Source: Lutjanus erythropterus
Taxonomy: Eukaryota > Chordata > Actinopteri > Lutjaniformes > Lutjanidae
Direction of reading: 5' to 3'
Length of the DNA stretch: 64,000 nucleotides
Assembly: GCA_020091685.1 (NCBI GenBank)
Contig: CM034613.1
Location: 14,900,932-14,964,931 of the forward strand
Shown: positions 1 through 12,128 of the stretch, piece by piece
Numbering within the stretch: position 1 is the stretch's first letter
How the letters are laid out: every line of letters begins with the position of its first letter
Notes under the pieces: model-generated
The model's database searches: none
What the model was told of the DNA's origin: nothing
What the model saw: only the letters and a program-made list of their open reading frames with translations
Position numbers and translations under genes: made by a program

Positions 1-461
1 CTAACCAAATAGTTTGACAAAGTTAACCACATGTTAAGCGAGAAATCTGAGAAATAAAATGTTATTTCCTGATTGTTTCACAGCAGTTATGTAGTAAAGC
101 ACAAATAAACACAGCCACACACAACCCACACCACTGCACTAACCTGTGGCGAAGTGCCACAAATACAGCTAAATACAGCTTGTTCTCGACATTTATTTTG
201 TTTTTGACTTTATTGTCAAATACAAAATAAAGAAAGTCTGTGGTTAACATGTGCTTCTACAAAATTAAATACATCAGTGAATTAATATTGTATTAAATAC
301 ATTAGTAAAGACCCCATTCATGAATTTTTTAAGCTTGTACAGATGCTAACATGTGGCTGAATGAGATTATGGAGGTTGTCGGGGACATTGAACATCATCA
401 TGCTGAACTCTTGGTGACCATGAATGTGATCATGATGTAGGTCATTTGTAGCCTAGCATAA
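1..461. other. Unique non-coding stretch, no gene seen
   Basis: AT-rich sequence with no supported gene. It holds a 40-base hairpin at 192-231 (10-bp outer arms TTTATTTTGT and ACAAAATAAA with an inner TTGAC/GTCAA stem), a small stem at 145-161, and a perfect 10-base direct repeat at 161-180. Short inverted TTAACCACA copies (24-32 and 238-246) might be the ends of a decayed small transposon, but this is weak. Confidence 0.55.
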
Positions 462-696
462 TTAGCTTTTTACCTCTGCCAGTTGTATTTACGCCTCAAA
501 AATCATTGAAGTGGTGTTCATTTGTGAAGATTATCTTGCTGAATGAAATGTGTAAATCTCATAAATTAGCCTATTTTCTGCACTAATCTGAAATCTGATG
601 GAAAAATCCCATTGGCTTTTTTTTTTAAAGGGAACCAGAGCGATGCCATCTTCCGACTTTGTCTACAAAAAGACTTCATCCATGCAGCACTCTGTT
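462..696 (+). repeat. Dispersed teleost repeat, copy 1
   Basis: This segment aligns with 44783-45025 in the same orientation. Shared landmarks, in order, are TTAGCT-TTTACCTCTG, GTTCATTTGT-AAGATTATCTTG, TTTCTGCACTAATC, ATCCCATTGGCTTTTT and GCAGCACTCT. The copies differ by many substitutions and small indels, so they are old. I recognise the pattern as a common percomorph repeat but cannot name its class. No coding content is seen. Confidence 0.7.
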
Positions 697-1738
697 GGGA
701 AATGCAAGCTCAATGTCTTGAAACTTGAAAATGATAAACTAAAAGTTACTTGGTTCACTGTCAAACTGTTTTTTTCCTCCCTTCTCCTCTAAAATCCCAG
801 CACGAGAGCGCAGCGTTTCTCATCTAAAGTCTACTAAAAGTCACATTCTGACAGGAAAGGTCAAGCACCCTCTTCCCATTCCTCTTATTTCCCTCAGTCT
901 TTCTATTTACCGCAGTCACACAGGCTTTGTCTCGCCCGTGTTCATGCCTTGCAGCTTGGGCTGGAGTGGGGAATAGTAAACTAGCCTATCGCTGCCAGGG
1001 CTTACTTCAGAGAGCAGGAAGGCTTTGGCTGTCATAGGTTCTCAGGATCAGAGCTGAGAGTGGGGACACTTCATTTGCCGGTGCTGAGGAGGAGAAGAAG
1101 GTGGAGAAGGGAGGGAGGGGGGGGAGGTGTGTGTGCCAGGGTCAAGTGCTGTGGAAAAAGCCAGGCAGTTATCCAATAGAGCTTTGCTCTCCTCTCTGCT
1201 CTCTGTTAGTGTCTTATGCAGCCCACTCTGTCCCGAGGCTTTCTCGGCTTTGCCCGTTCTGTTGTGGCAAGGGCATCCCGGATCAGCATTTGAAAGGTAT
1301 TATAACTGGAAGAACTGGAGCTGGTCTGTTAAACCTGCAAAGCATCAGCAATTCATGAGGTGTAAGAGGCCCATGTGAGGAAGCAAAGCGTGTGGATCAG
1401 ATGCCTTTATGTGACTTTCTTGTGGAAATGAACAGAGATCACTGCTTCGAAGGCGGAATATCGGGCGTGTTAAAAAAAAAAAAAAAATCTGAATCTGACA
1501 AATGTAAGGGAATTAAAAGGAATCTTGATTGCTCACGCTTTCTCCCACGCTTCCTCATTTCAAAAAACAGAAGGGAAGGTGCTATATAACATTGTGCTGA
1601 ACAGATGCTGTAAACATAGAAACGTTTTACACTTTCAGGTAATGTGTTAGCGAGCTGAGACATCGCACGCTCGCAGTGGTGCGATATGAAAATAACATTC
1701 ATGGAAGAATACTTGACTGTCTTTGTTTAAAACCTATT
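697..1738. other. Unique non-coding stretch with a G-rich motif
   Basis: No gene is supported. A purine-rich run at about 1086-1127 contains GGGAGGGAGGGGGGGG (1109-1124), which fits the simple pattern for a G-quadruplex. A run of A lies near 1471-1486. Overlapping short frames at 1101-1378 on the plus strand and 1439-1702 on the minus strand have no recognisable domain and look accidental. Confidence 0.5.
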
Positions 1739-2490
1739 CTTAGAAATAAGGGTTCTAAAAGGGTTCTTCCTGAAGGGGTGGGGTTTTATTCAGAGCCAAT
1801 CATTTTAAAGAACCCTTTCTTTTTTAGAAGACCCTTTGCAAGATAAAAGGATTCACCATGGAACTCCCTGAATGGGTTCTAGGCGAAACCCTTGGAATAT
1901 AAAATGGTTCTTGGTAAAATATCCTTGGTGGATTCTAGATGTACTCTGAGGGAAAATGGTTCTCTGTAGAACCCCCTTGGTGTGTTGTAGATAAAGCCTT
2001 TCCAATATGAAAGGGTTCACCATGGAACTCCCTGAGTGGGTTCTAAGTGATAGAAGGTTTTGGTAGAAAATCCTTGGTGGATTCTAGATAAATCCTTTGG
2101 AAAATGAAAGGGTTCTTGCTAGAACCCCTTGGTTGGTGCTGGATAAAACCTTCAAAATGTTAAATGGTTCTCTCTAGAACCCTTTGGTGCATTCTAGAAA
2201 ACAATTAGAAATATAAATGGACTCTCGGTGGAACCCCCTTGGTAGGCTCTTGATAGAACCCCCAGAGAGGAACCTGCATGAAACCATTACACCATAGAGG
2301 GGTTCTACATAGAACCTTTCATAGGGGGTTCTGGGTGGAACCTTTGTTCAGAACCTTAAAGGTATAACCCTCTAGATACTAAGTAGAACTCTCTGAAAGA
2401 GTTTCAAGTGGAATATTTTTAAAAGTATTTTTCAGAAACCAAAAAGGATTGTTCTGTGTGGACAAGCCGAAGAACCCTTTATGGTTGTAG
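1739..2490 (+). repeat. GGTTCT/AGAACC minisatellite, large locus
   Basis: About 750 bases are built from diverged units that alternate GGTTCT and its complement AGAACC every 20-35 bases, so each unit is locally palindromic. A longer period is also visible: CACCATGGAACTCCCTGA occurs at 1854 and 2018 (offset 164), and ATCCTTGGTGGATTCTAGA at 1921 and 2070. The right end (CTCTGAAAG, TTTCAAGTGGAA, AACCAAAAAGGATT) is shared with the locus near 14 kb, so both come from one family. No coding role is apparent. Confidence 0.75.
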
Positions 2491-3463
2491 TTAGCACCTT
2501 TAGTTCTAAGAGTTTGAGTAAATGAGTGTGTAAGCGGATTCATACACCCTCTGTGTACCTGTCCACACACCTGCTGTGGCAGCCCCTCGTGGACGTGATG
2601 GACACTGCAGAATTGTCTCTTTGGACTGAGACAAGCTGCTTGACAGGCATATAGGAGCTAATCCTCCCCAACTGCACACACGCTATCTGTCAGATCCCAC
2701 TTTCCATACTGACTGGCTTGACCCGCGCACACGCAGATCTGGGCTGGAAATAGGAGCTGGAGGGAAGAAAAGTGCCGGAGAAGGAGGATAAAGAGGAGAG
2801 AGGAGATCAGAGAGGGGGAGAAGTGAGAGTAGACGGGTTAGAGAGGAGGAGGAAGGAAAGTATTATCAGTGGGAAGGACGGTAGGGGGGAAGGGGATAAC
2901 ACATAACGCCTCACTGAGCCATAGAGAGGCAGAGGATGTGGTCATCTGACAAACTGGAAGCCCACCCATCTGCCACCTACAAGCCAGTCTGACATTACCG
3001 CCGTCAGGTGCCAAACGCCGATAAAATTTGTCTTTGGTGGATAAGAGACATCAAAGTCACCTGTCAAAGATACCTGTAACTTTTTGAGGTATTAACATTT
3101 GACTGCCTCAGTTAGCCTGTAGTTTGGCTTTTGCTTGTTGTTTGTTCTTACTGGCACCAGACCACGAGCCAATCACATCAAGGGAAAACAAATGGCTCTG
3201 AGTCTTTGCCAGTTAGAGAACTCTGTATGTGACATAGCTGCTAAACTATGCTAAACGTCCAATTCTCTGCTGCCTTGATGGCCATTAGGCAATTGCCAGT
3301 TGAGACATTATTCCCATGTGGTGACTGAGGTAAGGATTAATTGCAAAATTGATTCAGCGTATGACTAAGTTTAAAATTAAAATCTAAATTTGCTCTTAAC
3401 ACATGCATATGGCTTATTAAATACTGAAATAGATAGAACCTATAAACATGAGAGTAGTAGTTT
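2491..3463. other. Unique stretch with a purine-rich tract
   Basis: No gene is seen. Between about 2753 and 2900 the plus strand is nearly all purine (many GGAGAGAGG-type runs), the kind of strand asymmetry that can adopt triplex or other non-B forms. The rest is ordinary AT-rich sequence. Confidence 0.5.
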
Positions 3464-4013
3464 AACAGTTTGGGAAATACATCTATTAACTTTTTTTTGC
3501 TGAAAGGTTGATGGGAAGATTGATACCACTCTTATGACTGTATACTGAAGCTAGAGCTGTGAGTTAATTAACTTAGCTTAGCATAAAGACTGGAAGTTGG
3601 TGGAAACAACTAACACAGCTCTATCAAAATCCCAAATGTAAACTGTCTAAAACCTCTAAAGTTTACTGATTGGCATGTTGGATATAGTTTATTTAGTATG
3701 TCACAAATACAGTGTAAAATAACAAGTTGTGGTCTGTTATTTGATGATTAAGAACAACTTGGAGCGGTAACTTCCTTGACTGTCTGCTGGTTCCCCATCA
3801 TGTCACTCATTCCAGCTGCTGGTCACCAAGAAGTCATGTTAATTAGTACTTTTGAAGTTTGGACAGAGCCAAGCTAGCTGTGTCCACCTGTGTTTAAGCT
3901 AAGCTAAGCTAACTGCCTTCTGTTAGCTCCGTAGTTAGATTACAGACATGACAGTGGTCTCAGTCTTCTTATCTAACTCTCAGGCCTCTGTGAACTTCCA
4001 AAAAATGTCAAAT
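3464..4013. mobile_element. Fold-back (long inverted repeat) non-autonomous DNA element
   Basis: The two halves are inverted copies. The left half has GGGAAATAC, GATACCACTCTTATG, TTAGCTTAGCATAAAGACTGG and ACCTCTAAAG. The right half has the complements, including GAAGTTTGGACAGAGCCA, TAAGCTAAGCTAAGC, CATGACAGTGGTCTC and TTCCAAAAAATGTC. The order and spacing match a roughly 550-bp palindromic MITE that I know as very abundant in percomorph fish. It carries no transposase frame. The arms have diverged considerably, so it is old and immobile. The superfamily cannot be set from this copy. Confidence 0.8.
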
Positions 4014-4566
4014 TTACTTTAAGCGCAAAAATTCTTCCATTTCATTCTTTCCAGCTGGACTAATTCCACTGCTAGTGAAGTCGAGATCATTATCATCACC
4101 ACCACCTGCACCACCATGATTACCAGAAGCATCAAATGAACCATCATCACCATTATCATTAAAACTCCACCTCAACTCATAACAGGGCTGTTCACCCATA
4201 CTGCCTCCACAACATCCTGATGAAGGTCAGAACTTCAATGTCAAGCGTGCGTCTTGGGGCTTCACGAGAACAGACTGCATACCCGCTGGAAATCCCTGTT
4301 CCTATTCCCAACCAGCCAAAGCCCACGCTCACTGCTCCCCTATTCCCAAGAAGCATTCCAGGAATCTGTTCTCTTTTTAATTAGCTTAGTACAGAAGTGG
4401 GATTTTTTTTAATCTAGGATTGTAGTTTTCAGTAAGTGACAGTAAACAGCAAACTTGGGACTGGCAGACAGACAGAAGCTCAGTTTGAAATACATTATAT
4501 TGATAGAGTGAAGCACACATAAATGATTATGAATGTGTACACACAGCACGTCAAACACACTCTACA
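4014..4566. other. Unique stretch with imperfect trinucleotides
   Basis: No gene is supported. At about 4088-4160 there is a cryptic trinucleotide run (ATC, CAC and ACC steps) that creates a minus-strand frame rich in D, G and N, which I read as low complexity. The remainder is AT-rich and unremarkable. Confidence 0.5.
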
Positions 4567-5345
4567 GCAGTTTAAAGATGCAATCCTTAAACCTTTCATT
4601 CATTCAAATCTTGTTTTTGATACTATAAATGTTTGGCCTTGAATGGCATTGTCCATTGTATATATGTACATTTTGTCATTACCTCTTGCCTTACTTTTTT
4701 GTTTGTTTTAAAGTTTTGTAGTTTTCAGTTTTGTAATAATTTTAGATTTTATATATTTTTTATGTTTTTAGATTTAAACTAGCATTATACATTGTTTTGT
4801 ACAGGACACACAGCAGTAGTGATACACATCGAATAGCAGTTTAAAGTTACAATTCTTCAACTTTTCATTCAATCAAACCTTGTTTTTGATGCTATTTATA
4901 GCTGGAATTGATCATCGAATGTATTTACTCCATGGAAACAGTGCATCATGCATTCTAGCATTGCTTTTTTTAAGTTTTAAAGTTTTGCAGGTTTTAGTTT
5001 TGTATAATTTCTGTTTTTATTTTTTATTTTTAAGTTTTATATTTTCAGATTTTAGATATATTTTGGTGATATCTGATTTTAGATTTAAACCGGCATTATA
5101 AATTGTTACAACCCTTAAGATATTTATTAAATTCAGCCATGTTTTTGGTGCAAATTATGGTTGGCACTGAATGGCATCGAGTGTATTTACATTCTGTAAT
5201 TATCTCCATGAATCATTTTTCATTGCTAGTGGTGGAGTCTCCCATTCTTTGTAGAGATTCCAAGAAAACAATGTGGCATGCAATCCAGCCTTACTATTTT
5301 GGCTTTATACTTTTGTAGTTTTATGTAATTTTTTAGTTTAAATAT
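4567..5345 (+). repeat. Three diverged tandem copies of an AT-rich segment
   Basis: The segment beginning GCAGTTTAAAG is repeated. Copy 1 starts at 4567 and copy 2 at 4836. Copy 3 starts near 5095 and is the most diverged. A common anchor, GTTTTTGAT or GTTTTTGGT, lies at 4613, 4882 and 5141, giving periods of 269 and 259 bases. It is followed in each copy by a GAAT-GCAT-type segment (GTATTTAC also occurs in copies 2 and 3) and then a T-rich stretch (AAGTTTTG, AGATTTTA). Frames across it are hydrophobic because of the T-richness, not because they encode a membrane protein. Confidence 0.65.
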
Positions 5346-8300
5346 ATATATAAATATATATGATAAGACTAAGACTTAAGTTTCAGATTTAGTTTTTTTT
5401 TTATCTTTAGCCCGTATCTGTTTACTCTTCTAACACTGTATCAGTATTTGTCACTGTGGCAACGTTAACCACACTAATTCATCAAAAATGTGTCTACAGA
5501 CAGCATTTTTGTGTTTAATAAAAGATAAGATTAGCATCAGTTGGTGATTCCTGCTGTGGGAGATGGACTTTTCTCTTTAATCTATTTATAGACAATAATA
5601 TTCATACAATGCACTGGAAAAAGATTTGTTGACCTCTTTATAGTTTGCTTTATTTTGTTGGTTTCTTTAGCTCTTAAGTGCCCCGATGTGTCAAGTGTCA
5701 TTTTAGTGAGCCATTACTCTCCTGAATTGAACAGTTGACACTTCCCACCTTTCAGCAGCAAGTGGCTTATTAACCTACTCATAAAGTCTTCTTAGTTTTC
5801 TTTGGTTGTTTTTTTTTCCTTTTTTTGGCATAATTACTTGGAGACATTTTCTTGATTAAAACTGTCTTGGAGGGGAAAGAGGGAAAAAGAAAATTGCCAA
5901 CAGCTTAGTTCACTTAAAAAAATGAGGAGTGTTCAAGAGCTCACTTTTCTTCTGAAATCAATGTTAATCTCTGTTCCCTTTTTTAAAATGAAAGTGGGCT
6001 GTGCTTCTGATAAAAAATGAGTACTCTGTGTCTCCATGAGAGTGCAGATGTGGAAAATTATAGACATACAGTAAGCGGTTACAAAGTCCAAATTAACAAG
6101 AGAAGCAGTTGTTTGAGAGCATTGCTCGACGTAGATGTAGTGGTTTGAAATGGCTTCTGTTATCTACAAACTCTGCAGGTAGATTAAACAGCCCAGGGGG
6201 AAAGGCTTCCCGTGTGTTAATGCTGATGCTGTGCGGCTTTTATCACATAAGAAAAATAAGAACAGAGCTTGCAGAAATGTGTGGTACGAGCATGCATTAG
6301 GCAGGTACAGGAGAAATCAAGCATGCACTTAAATGATCAAGGGACGGACAACTGCTGATGTCCAGACGATTATAGTTTTAGATCTTTGCACACTGTAGCA
6401 CAGGGATTAGTGCAACATAAATACATAAATACACTTTTACCTAATCATCCGTAGCACTTATTCAGAAAATGAACAGACACAAACATCTAAAGGAGATCTG
6501 TATCAGGCTGTAGAATAATGCAATTAATGCAGATAAATATCTACACCACTATACTGTATATATATATATCATCCTCCTCATCTTCTCCATATGAGGACTT
6601 TTTCACTCTTTATATTTCTGTAGGTCTTACTACATCTACTAGAGGTTGCAATCAAATATTAAACAGAAATGCAAGTTGAAATGAGCTGCTTGCACATGCA
6701 AGGTTTTCTGGTGAGGACGGGCTGCATCAGACACGTCGCATCTACTGTTTTATATCTATGAGCTCAATCGAAGGGGGACCGGGGACGCACACCCACACTG
6801 CCGGCTGATGTCATCATGGTCACACAAGCGGCTGAGCATGGTGCATCGCTCTGCTTTCAAATCTGTCCTGTGCATTGCAGGATGCTTCCTCCCTTTACAT
6901 GTGATTGCTTTTTAACATTTATTGGACGTCTTGTCCGTTGTTGGAATTATTTCAAATGAAACACAGCCACACTTTAAACCATTTAGCTCGGCACTTTAAC
7001 CATTTGTCAGAGTCATCCAGAGAAAGTGCTGCCATTTGGCGCATTTGGTCATGCGTCTGTAATCTCCGCACCAGCTCAGCTGTGAAGCACCGAAAGGGCG
7101 CCGTAATCTGTGTTGTGATTCGGTGCAGTACGTATCATCATATAGGAACCAGTGCCATACTGTGCTCTGGTACCCAACACATACCTGTAGAAGAGAACAG
7201 GCTGGACACACAGGATCGTTTTCATTGTAGAATTAGCATTCAAAAACAAAAGCAACTTTTTCTCTCAGCTGTTTTCACTGATGAAAAAAAAGCAAATTAG
7301 AAAGATTATCCTGGCAAAACCTCTTTTTTCATCTGTTCTTATCTATTCTTAACTCATAAACACAGGAGAGATAACAAGTTAGATGAAATCTGGATCACCA
7401 GAATTTCTTTTCTCTTACTTGCCTCTCTGGACTTCTGTAGTAAACAGATACTCATTTTTTTAGCTCCTAATTAAACCTCACTTGCTAGTTTGGCAACTTT
7501 TTGTCACTGATAAAATGACGTTTTCATTCCAATTAAACTGCATAGCACTTTGGTCGGAAGAGGATTTGCCAGTTTTCTCGCATTTCAGAAGGACTATTTG
7601 CTGTTAATCCCAGTTTGAAAAGCATTGTTCTCACCTCTCTAAATGAACCAAACGGCAAGTTGTTCCAGTTAATGTTGCCGAGTTTGACTAAAATGCTGTG
7701 AACACGCTTAGTGAGAATGTGCCCTAGGTGCAGACATATGGTGGCCCTCTAAATTGACACCATGACTCGCCTTCTATCGCAAAGCAAGCGTGAACATCTG
7801 GCAGTGGATTTCAGGGGGGCTCAGAAACATCAGTTGCACTGTGGGGAGGCTCAGGAGGCGGCCATCTTTGCACAGGTTGTCCATTCATCGCAACAAAAGA
7901 TAATGAATTCAGATGTTTGTTGCATTTGGGCACAAACAGTCACTGCTGTTAGTAGTCATTTGTTTTTATCCACTGTGTGTGCTAAATACACTTAGCTGAC
8001 AAAGCCACTGCACATGAATTGCAAAGTTCATAATAAAACATGGAGTGATGCAGAAAGGGCAAGAAATAGGCTCCACTAATGGTTATGAAGCTGCAAATAT
8101 GAAGCCTGAGTGTGTTTCATGCCTCCTCACTAACAAGCACATCATTTTCAAAAGTGCACAATGGTGTCAAGTCGCCTGGGATGATCCCCCCTTCAACGAG
8201 TGCCGGGATTACTGTAAGCTGATTTTCCATAATTTACCCTCACCAAGTGGAAAAGCACAATCCGGATTCGCCTTTTAACTCCCTCTCCTTATCTTGTTCC

Positions 8301-8892
8301 CCTCACGTCATTGTTGTCCTAAGAACAAATATGAGTTATGTCTGTGAGCCTCCAGCTGTAAATGGGTTAGTTTTGAAGTTGGCAAATTTGCATTGTAGGT
8401 CAAATCCATGTATTAGGGATGCAGTCGATGCTCTAATAGCATACAGTTTTTGTCTTTCTTTTTTGTGGTCTTGGCTTTTTAGGAATGACACACTGTAACT
8501 GTACGACATTTCCATATTTTCAACCCCTGTTTAGCGTCTCTGAGAGGACAGCCTGCGATCCCTATTATTTTCTTGCTGAGTGGATTCTCCTCTGAATCCG
8601 GACCCATCTCACACATGTGCTAATAAGACAGGTGACACCGCTGTTTTGGGGGGGACGTGTGTGATGAAAATGGAGCAGCAATTCCACACATTCACAAACA
8701 ACCTCCCGCCGACGGTGCCGTGCCGAAAAAATACGATACTTTCTGTAAATGCTGAGCTCCACATTGTTCCAGCTATTACTAACACTTTGTCTGGAGGACA
8801 ATAACATGGTGTCAGAAAAACGAAAAGTTACTTCCACTTCTTCAATGGCTCTGTATAGTCCGCAAGAGTGTGGAGGTAGATGAGACCGCTAG
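5346..8892. other. Unique non-coding block
   Basis: About 3.5 kb without a supported gene. Small TA runs lie at about 5343-5362 and 6556-6569. A 131-codon plus-strand frame at 6905-7300 overlaps a minus-strand frame and has no family resemblance. The interval around 6960-7210 (TTCGGTGCAGTACGTATC) has the feel of a decayed dispersed repeat, but no second copy is visible in this window. Confidence 0.45.
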
Positions 8893-9440
8893 CTTACTTT
8901 CCGCTATAAGAAGAAAGTGATGACATTTTTAGCTACACTAGCAGCATGGCTGTATGAATGCCAACATCAGTGTGTTGGTTGGTCCACCTCTTGGCTAAAA
9001 CTTTTGTTTATGACCAAATGCCTGCAAAACTGACAACATTCCCATCACCACCACAGCTTCAATGTCTTTATCTGTCACAAACATGACAAAATGGAGTGAA
9101 GGGCAGTAGGCCTCTCTCTCTCTTCCCTCTCTTTCTGAGCGAGTGAAAAAAAAATGTCACCTCTTTCTGGTTATAACTCTTTTCTCCTCCACAACTTTTC
9201 TGCAAACTCAGTATAGAAAGATAGTTCTGGCAGTAGCAGCAATGCACCACCGATGCAGTGCAATGTTGCAGTCACACACAGGTAGACACAGACAGTGTGG
9301 CCTGAACGTTAGCCTCAGCTGTGTGTTGTGTTTAGTGTAAATGTTAACTGAGACGGTGAACATGGTAAACATTATATCTGCTGAACGATCAGCATGTGAG
9401 TGTGCTTATGTTAGCATTTAGCTCAAAACACCACTTTCCT
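8893..9440 (-). repeat. GCTAACATG-family percomorph repeat, minus strand, interrupted
   Basis: Read on the minus strand, 9440 to about 9308 gives the familiar order AGCTAAATGCTAACATAAGC, ACCATGTTCACCGTCT, ACTAAACACAACACACAGC and TGAGGCT. It resumes at about 9052 with GATGGGAATG, TTTTGCAGGCATTTGGTCAT and GGTGGACCAACCAACA. In the usual family order TGAGGCT and GATGGGAATG are adjacent, so the roughly 250 bases between (about 9053-9307) look inserted. No coding content is seen. Confidence 0.65.
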
Positions 9441-9471
9441 GAGGTGATGTTTTTTTCCTCAGGATGGCGAA

Positions 9472-9602
9472 GACATGACCCACCTCACTCTGCTTCTGAT
9501 TGGCTTACCCAACTATTCGAACCCAGCCTAACCAACCCACTCGACTCAAACCACCAAAGGCAACAAGCACTAGCCAATCAGCCAGACTAGTGCAGGTCAT
9601 GA
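9472..9602. repeat. Small dispersed repeat
   Basis: A 130-base segment starts with CATGACCCACCTCACTCTGC and ends with AGTGCAGGTCATGA, with short inverted ends (CATGACC/GGTCATG). It contains TGATTGGCTTACCC and AGCCAATCAGCC, a phrase I associate with a recurrent teleost repeat. No second copy lies in this window. Confidence 0.45.
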
Positions 9603-12128
9603 TTTTTTTTTGCCACACCAGAGGTGGTTCTGTAGGACGTGGGTTTTTGCCACTGCCCTGCCCCTGTACAAGCCGAGCAGCAGGTCCAGAGTCTGTTCAC
9701 TCCACAGTGAGCACAGGTTATGACTGTTTATGTATACTCATATAGTCACCAAAGTAAATATTGGGCCCATTTTTCCACAACTAACATATATTCTGAACAT
9801 TCTGGCATTAAAATGGCATTTTTAAGCCAAATAAATCAGGAGAAGATTTACTTTGTTTGTCTCTGTCTCAGCAACACATTCTCAAGAGATCTGGCAGCAC
9901 AGATATCTCTTCCAAAGATGCACTATAATAATATTAAGCATATAATATAAAAAAATGAGCATCGGATATTTCCCAGGCCTGGCCAAAAAGACAGCAGAGG
10001 TTTTGCAAGCGAGCATGTAAAACAAACAATACAGTACAAACACAAAGTGATAAAATATATCTTAGTTTACAATTAATAAGGTCATAATCTGGATCAGGAA
10101 CAGGAGCACACATCTTCAACCTCATATTCTTGTTTTTTTGTTGTTGAGCACAGTTGAAGATAAAATATGATAAACTTAACTATCTCTTAGCACCAACACA
10201 GGCTGTTCATTTATCACTTTTTTTTTGTATGGGACAGAAAGTCAAACAACACTCATTGCTTTACAAGGTAACCATATTTGCTGCTAACTGAGGACACGTT
10301 AAATCACCAAATTCTGGCAGAAAGTTTGACATGATATTCTCTCCCAAACACAGACAGAAAATAAATTGGCATGAAGACCAGCCAGGCCCCAGAGCAAATA
10401 GTGGAGGTTGGCTGACGGTGTAGTCTGCATCACCTTCCAGCATTTGTTATTGTTCCTTATTACTGCCCATATTTTTCATCGGCTCTCTCCAAGCTGTCTC
10501 TTTTCTTCCCCCCACCATACCGTGTTAGGCATTGTTATGTGAATGTCTGGATCAAGCCAGTTCTCGCTGAATGACAGACTGTATGTGCTGCATTAAGGCT
10601 CGGCGCTCCGCTTTGGTTAGTTTCCCAGATTGCACTGTTGAAAAGAAGGTGCGGATGAATCAATGCGCTGTTAAATCATGCATGGATGAAAGATATTTTA
10701 TAATAAATTTATGAAACTGTGAGTGCTGAGAAAACATTTCCAGGCAAATTGGTCAGTGCTTTTCAGCTTTGTTCAATTTGCCATCATGCTCGACTCTATT
10801 GACCAGTGAAGCAAAGGTAAAATGCACTCGTTCACCTTCTGTATTTTTCATCCTCGCCTCTTTCTTACCACTGTATTAGCTTAGCTGCTCCAGCTGTGTC
10901 AGCTGTACTCCACCGCCTTCCTTCACACTCACATTAGTCTGATTTAACCAATGGAAACATCTAAAGCAGGATTGAATAGAGGCAACCAATCAGCCAATTA
11001 CACCAACATGTCCTTAGGAGGACGCTGTTGGTCCGATGCGATCTTTACTGACCATGGAGTGATGAAGTGGGGAAATAAGCCATCATACATTTGCAGTGCC
11101 AGCAGTTATTCCAGCATTAGATCAATCTCTGAATGATTGCTTTGTTTTGGAGTGAAACAAAAGCATCTCTTTCCATTTTATCCCTCATGGGTGCAGTAGA
11201 GCAGCTGGTTCTGAGAACATGCTGCAGCGGGGAAATGTCTTTTGTTTCATTTAAATACCAATAGCGCTATTAGTTTGGATTAATGGTGATACCTGAATGG
11301 GTCTTGCACTGGACTGGTCTAATTGTCAGTATTAATCTCCAAACATTATTTAGGGACTGTGAAAAAATTATTAGTTTGGGGGGTCAGAAAGAGGGGAGTA
11401 TTCAAATATTTTTTGGGAGAGCAGCTGAGGGTAATTTATCTTTTTCACATGTCTGCTTTTATTTCATTCCTCCAGTTTCTCTTTTTATTTGCAATAAATA
11501 AATGAAAAAATTAAAACATTTCATCAAAAAGATGTCTTTCATGTGTGCCGTTTCACAGGTAAAAAAAAAAAAAAAGAGCCATACACAGAGGATAACAATT
11601 CGCCTGTTCCACCACAGTTAAACCTGCAATAACTGTTTTTTGGGCTCTTGGGGCAGCAGACACAAGTTGTGAACTCAGCATCAACACTGATAGAACATTT
11701 TAAGTTGATACTGGCCAACTGGTTAGCAGTTTTATTACTTCACAAGAGCTCACTCATAGTCGAGTGCATAGAGATTAAAATAATAAACTAGTTCACAATC
11801 ATGGATCACAATTTTGAAGTTTACGGTTTCAAAAAATGAATTAGTCCACGTTCATTTCTTTTCCCACAATGTAGTGAAGTAAAAGTGTGTCTGCATTTCC
11901 CAAGACAGGTAGCTGGGTGCTAAAACTTGATGTGTCCCTTCAGATTCCTTCGTGGATGTGGCTGAATGTTGTTAACTCTCACATTAACATTCACGCTGAA
12001 ACAGTTCAGTTCACCAAAAACGTGAGCACTTTCAGTGAGCACACTTTTTTAGCGTTCCTGCCCAACACTGTTTATGGAGCAACGTTATCATTTGGAGTTG
12101 TGTTTCTGTCCATCTGGAGAATGTAAGG
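9603..12128. other. Unique non-coding block
   Basis: About 2.5 kb with no supported gene. Poly-A runs lie at about 11560-11575 and a T run near 10220. The frames at 10951-11136, 11283-11505 and 11887-12126 are short, and two overlap in different frames. No repeat copy or regulatory signal that I can name is visible. Confidence 0.45.

Noticed and set aside
192-231. 40-base hairpin as a microRNA precursor
   Set aside because: The stem is short and almost pure A/T, the loop is tiny, and no known mature microRNA sequence is present.
1-256. Short TTAACCACA inverted pair as ends of a transposon
   Set aside because: Only nine bases match, there is no second copy in the window, and AT-rich sequence gives such pairs readily.
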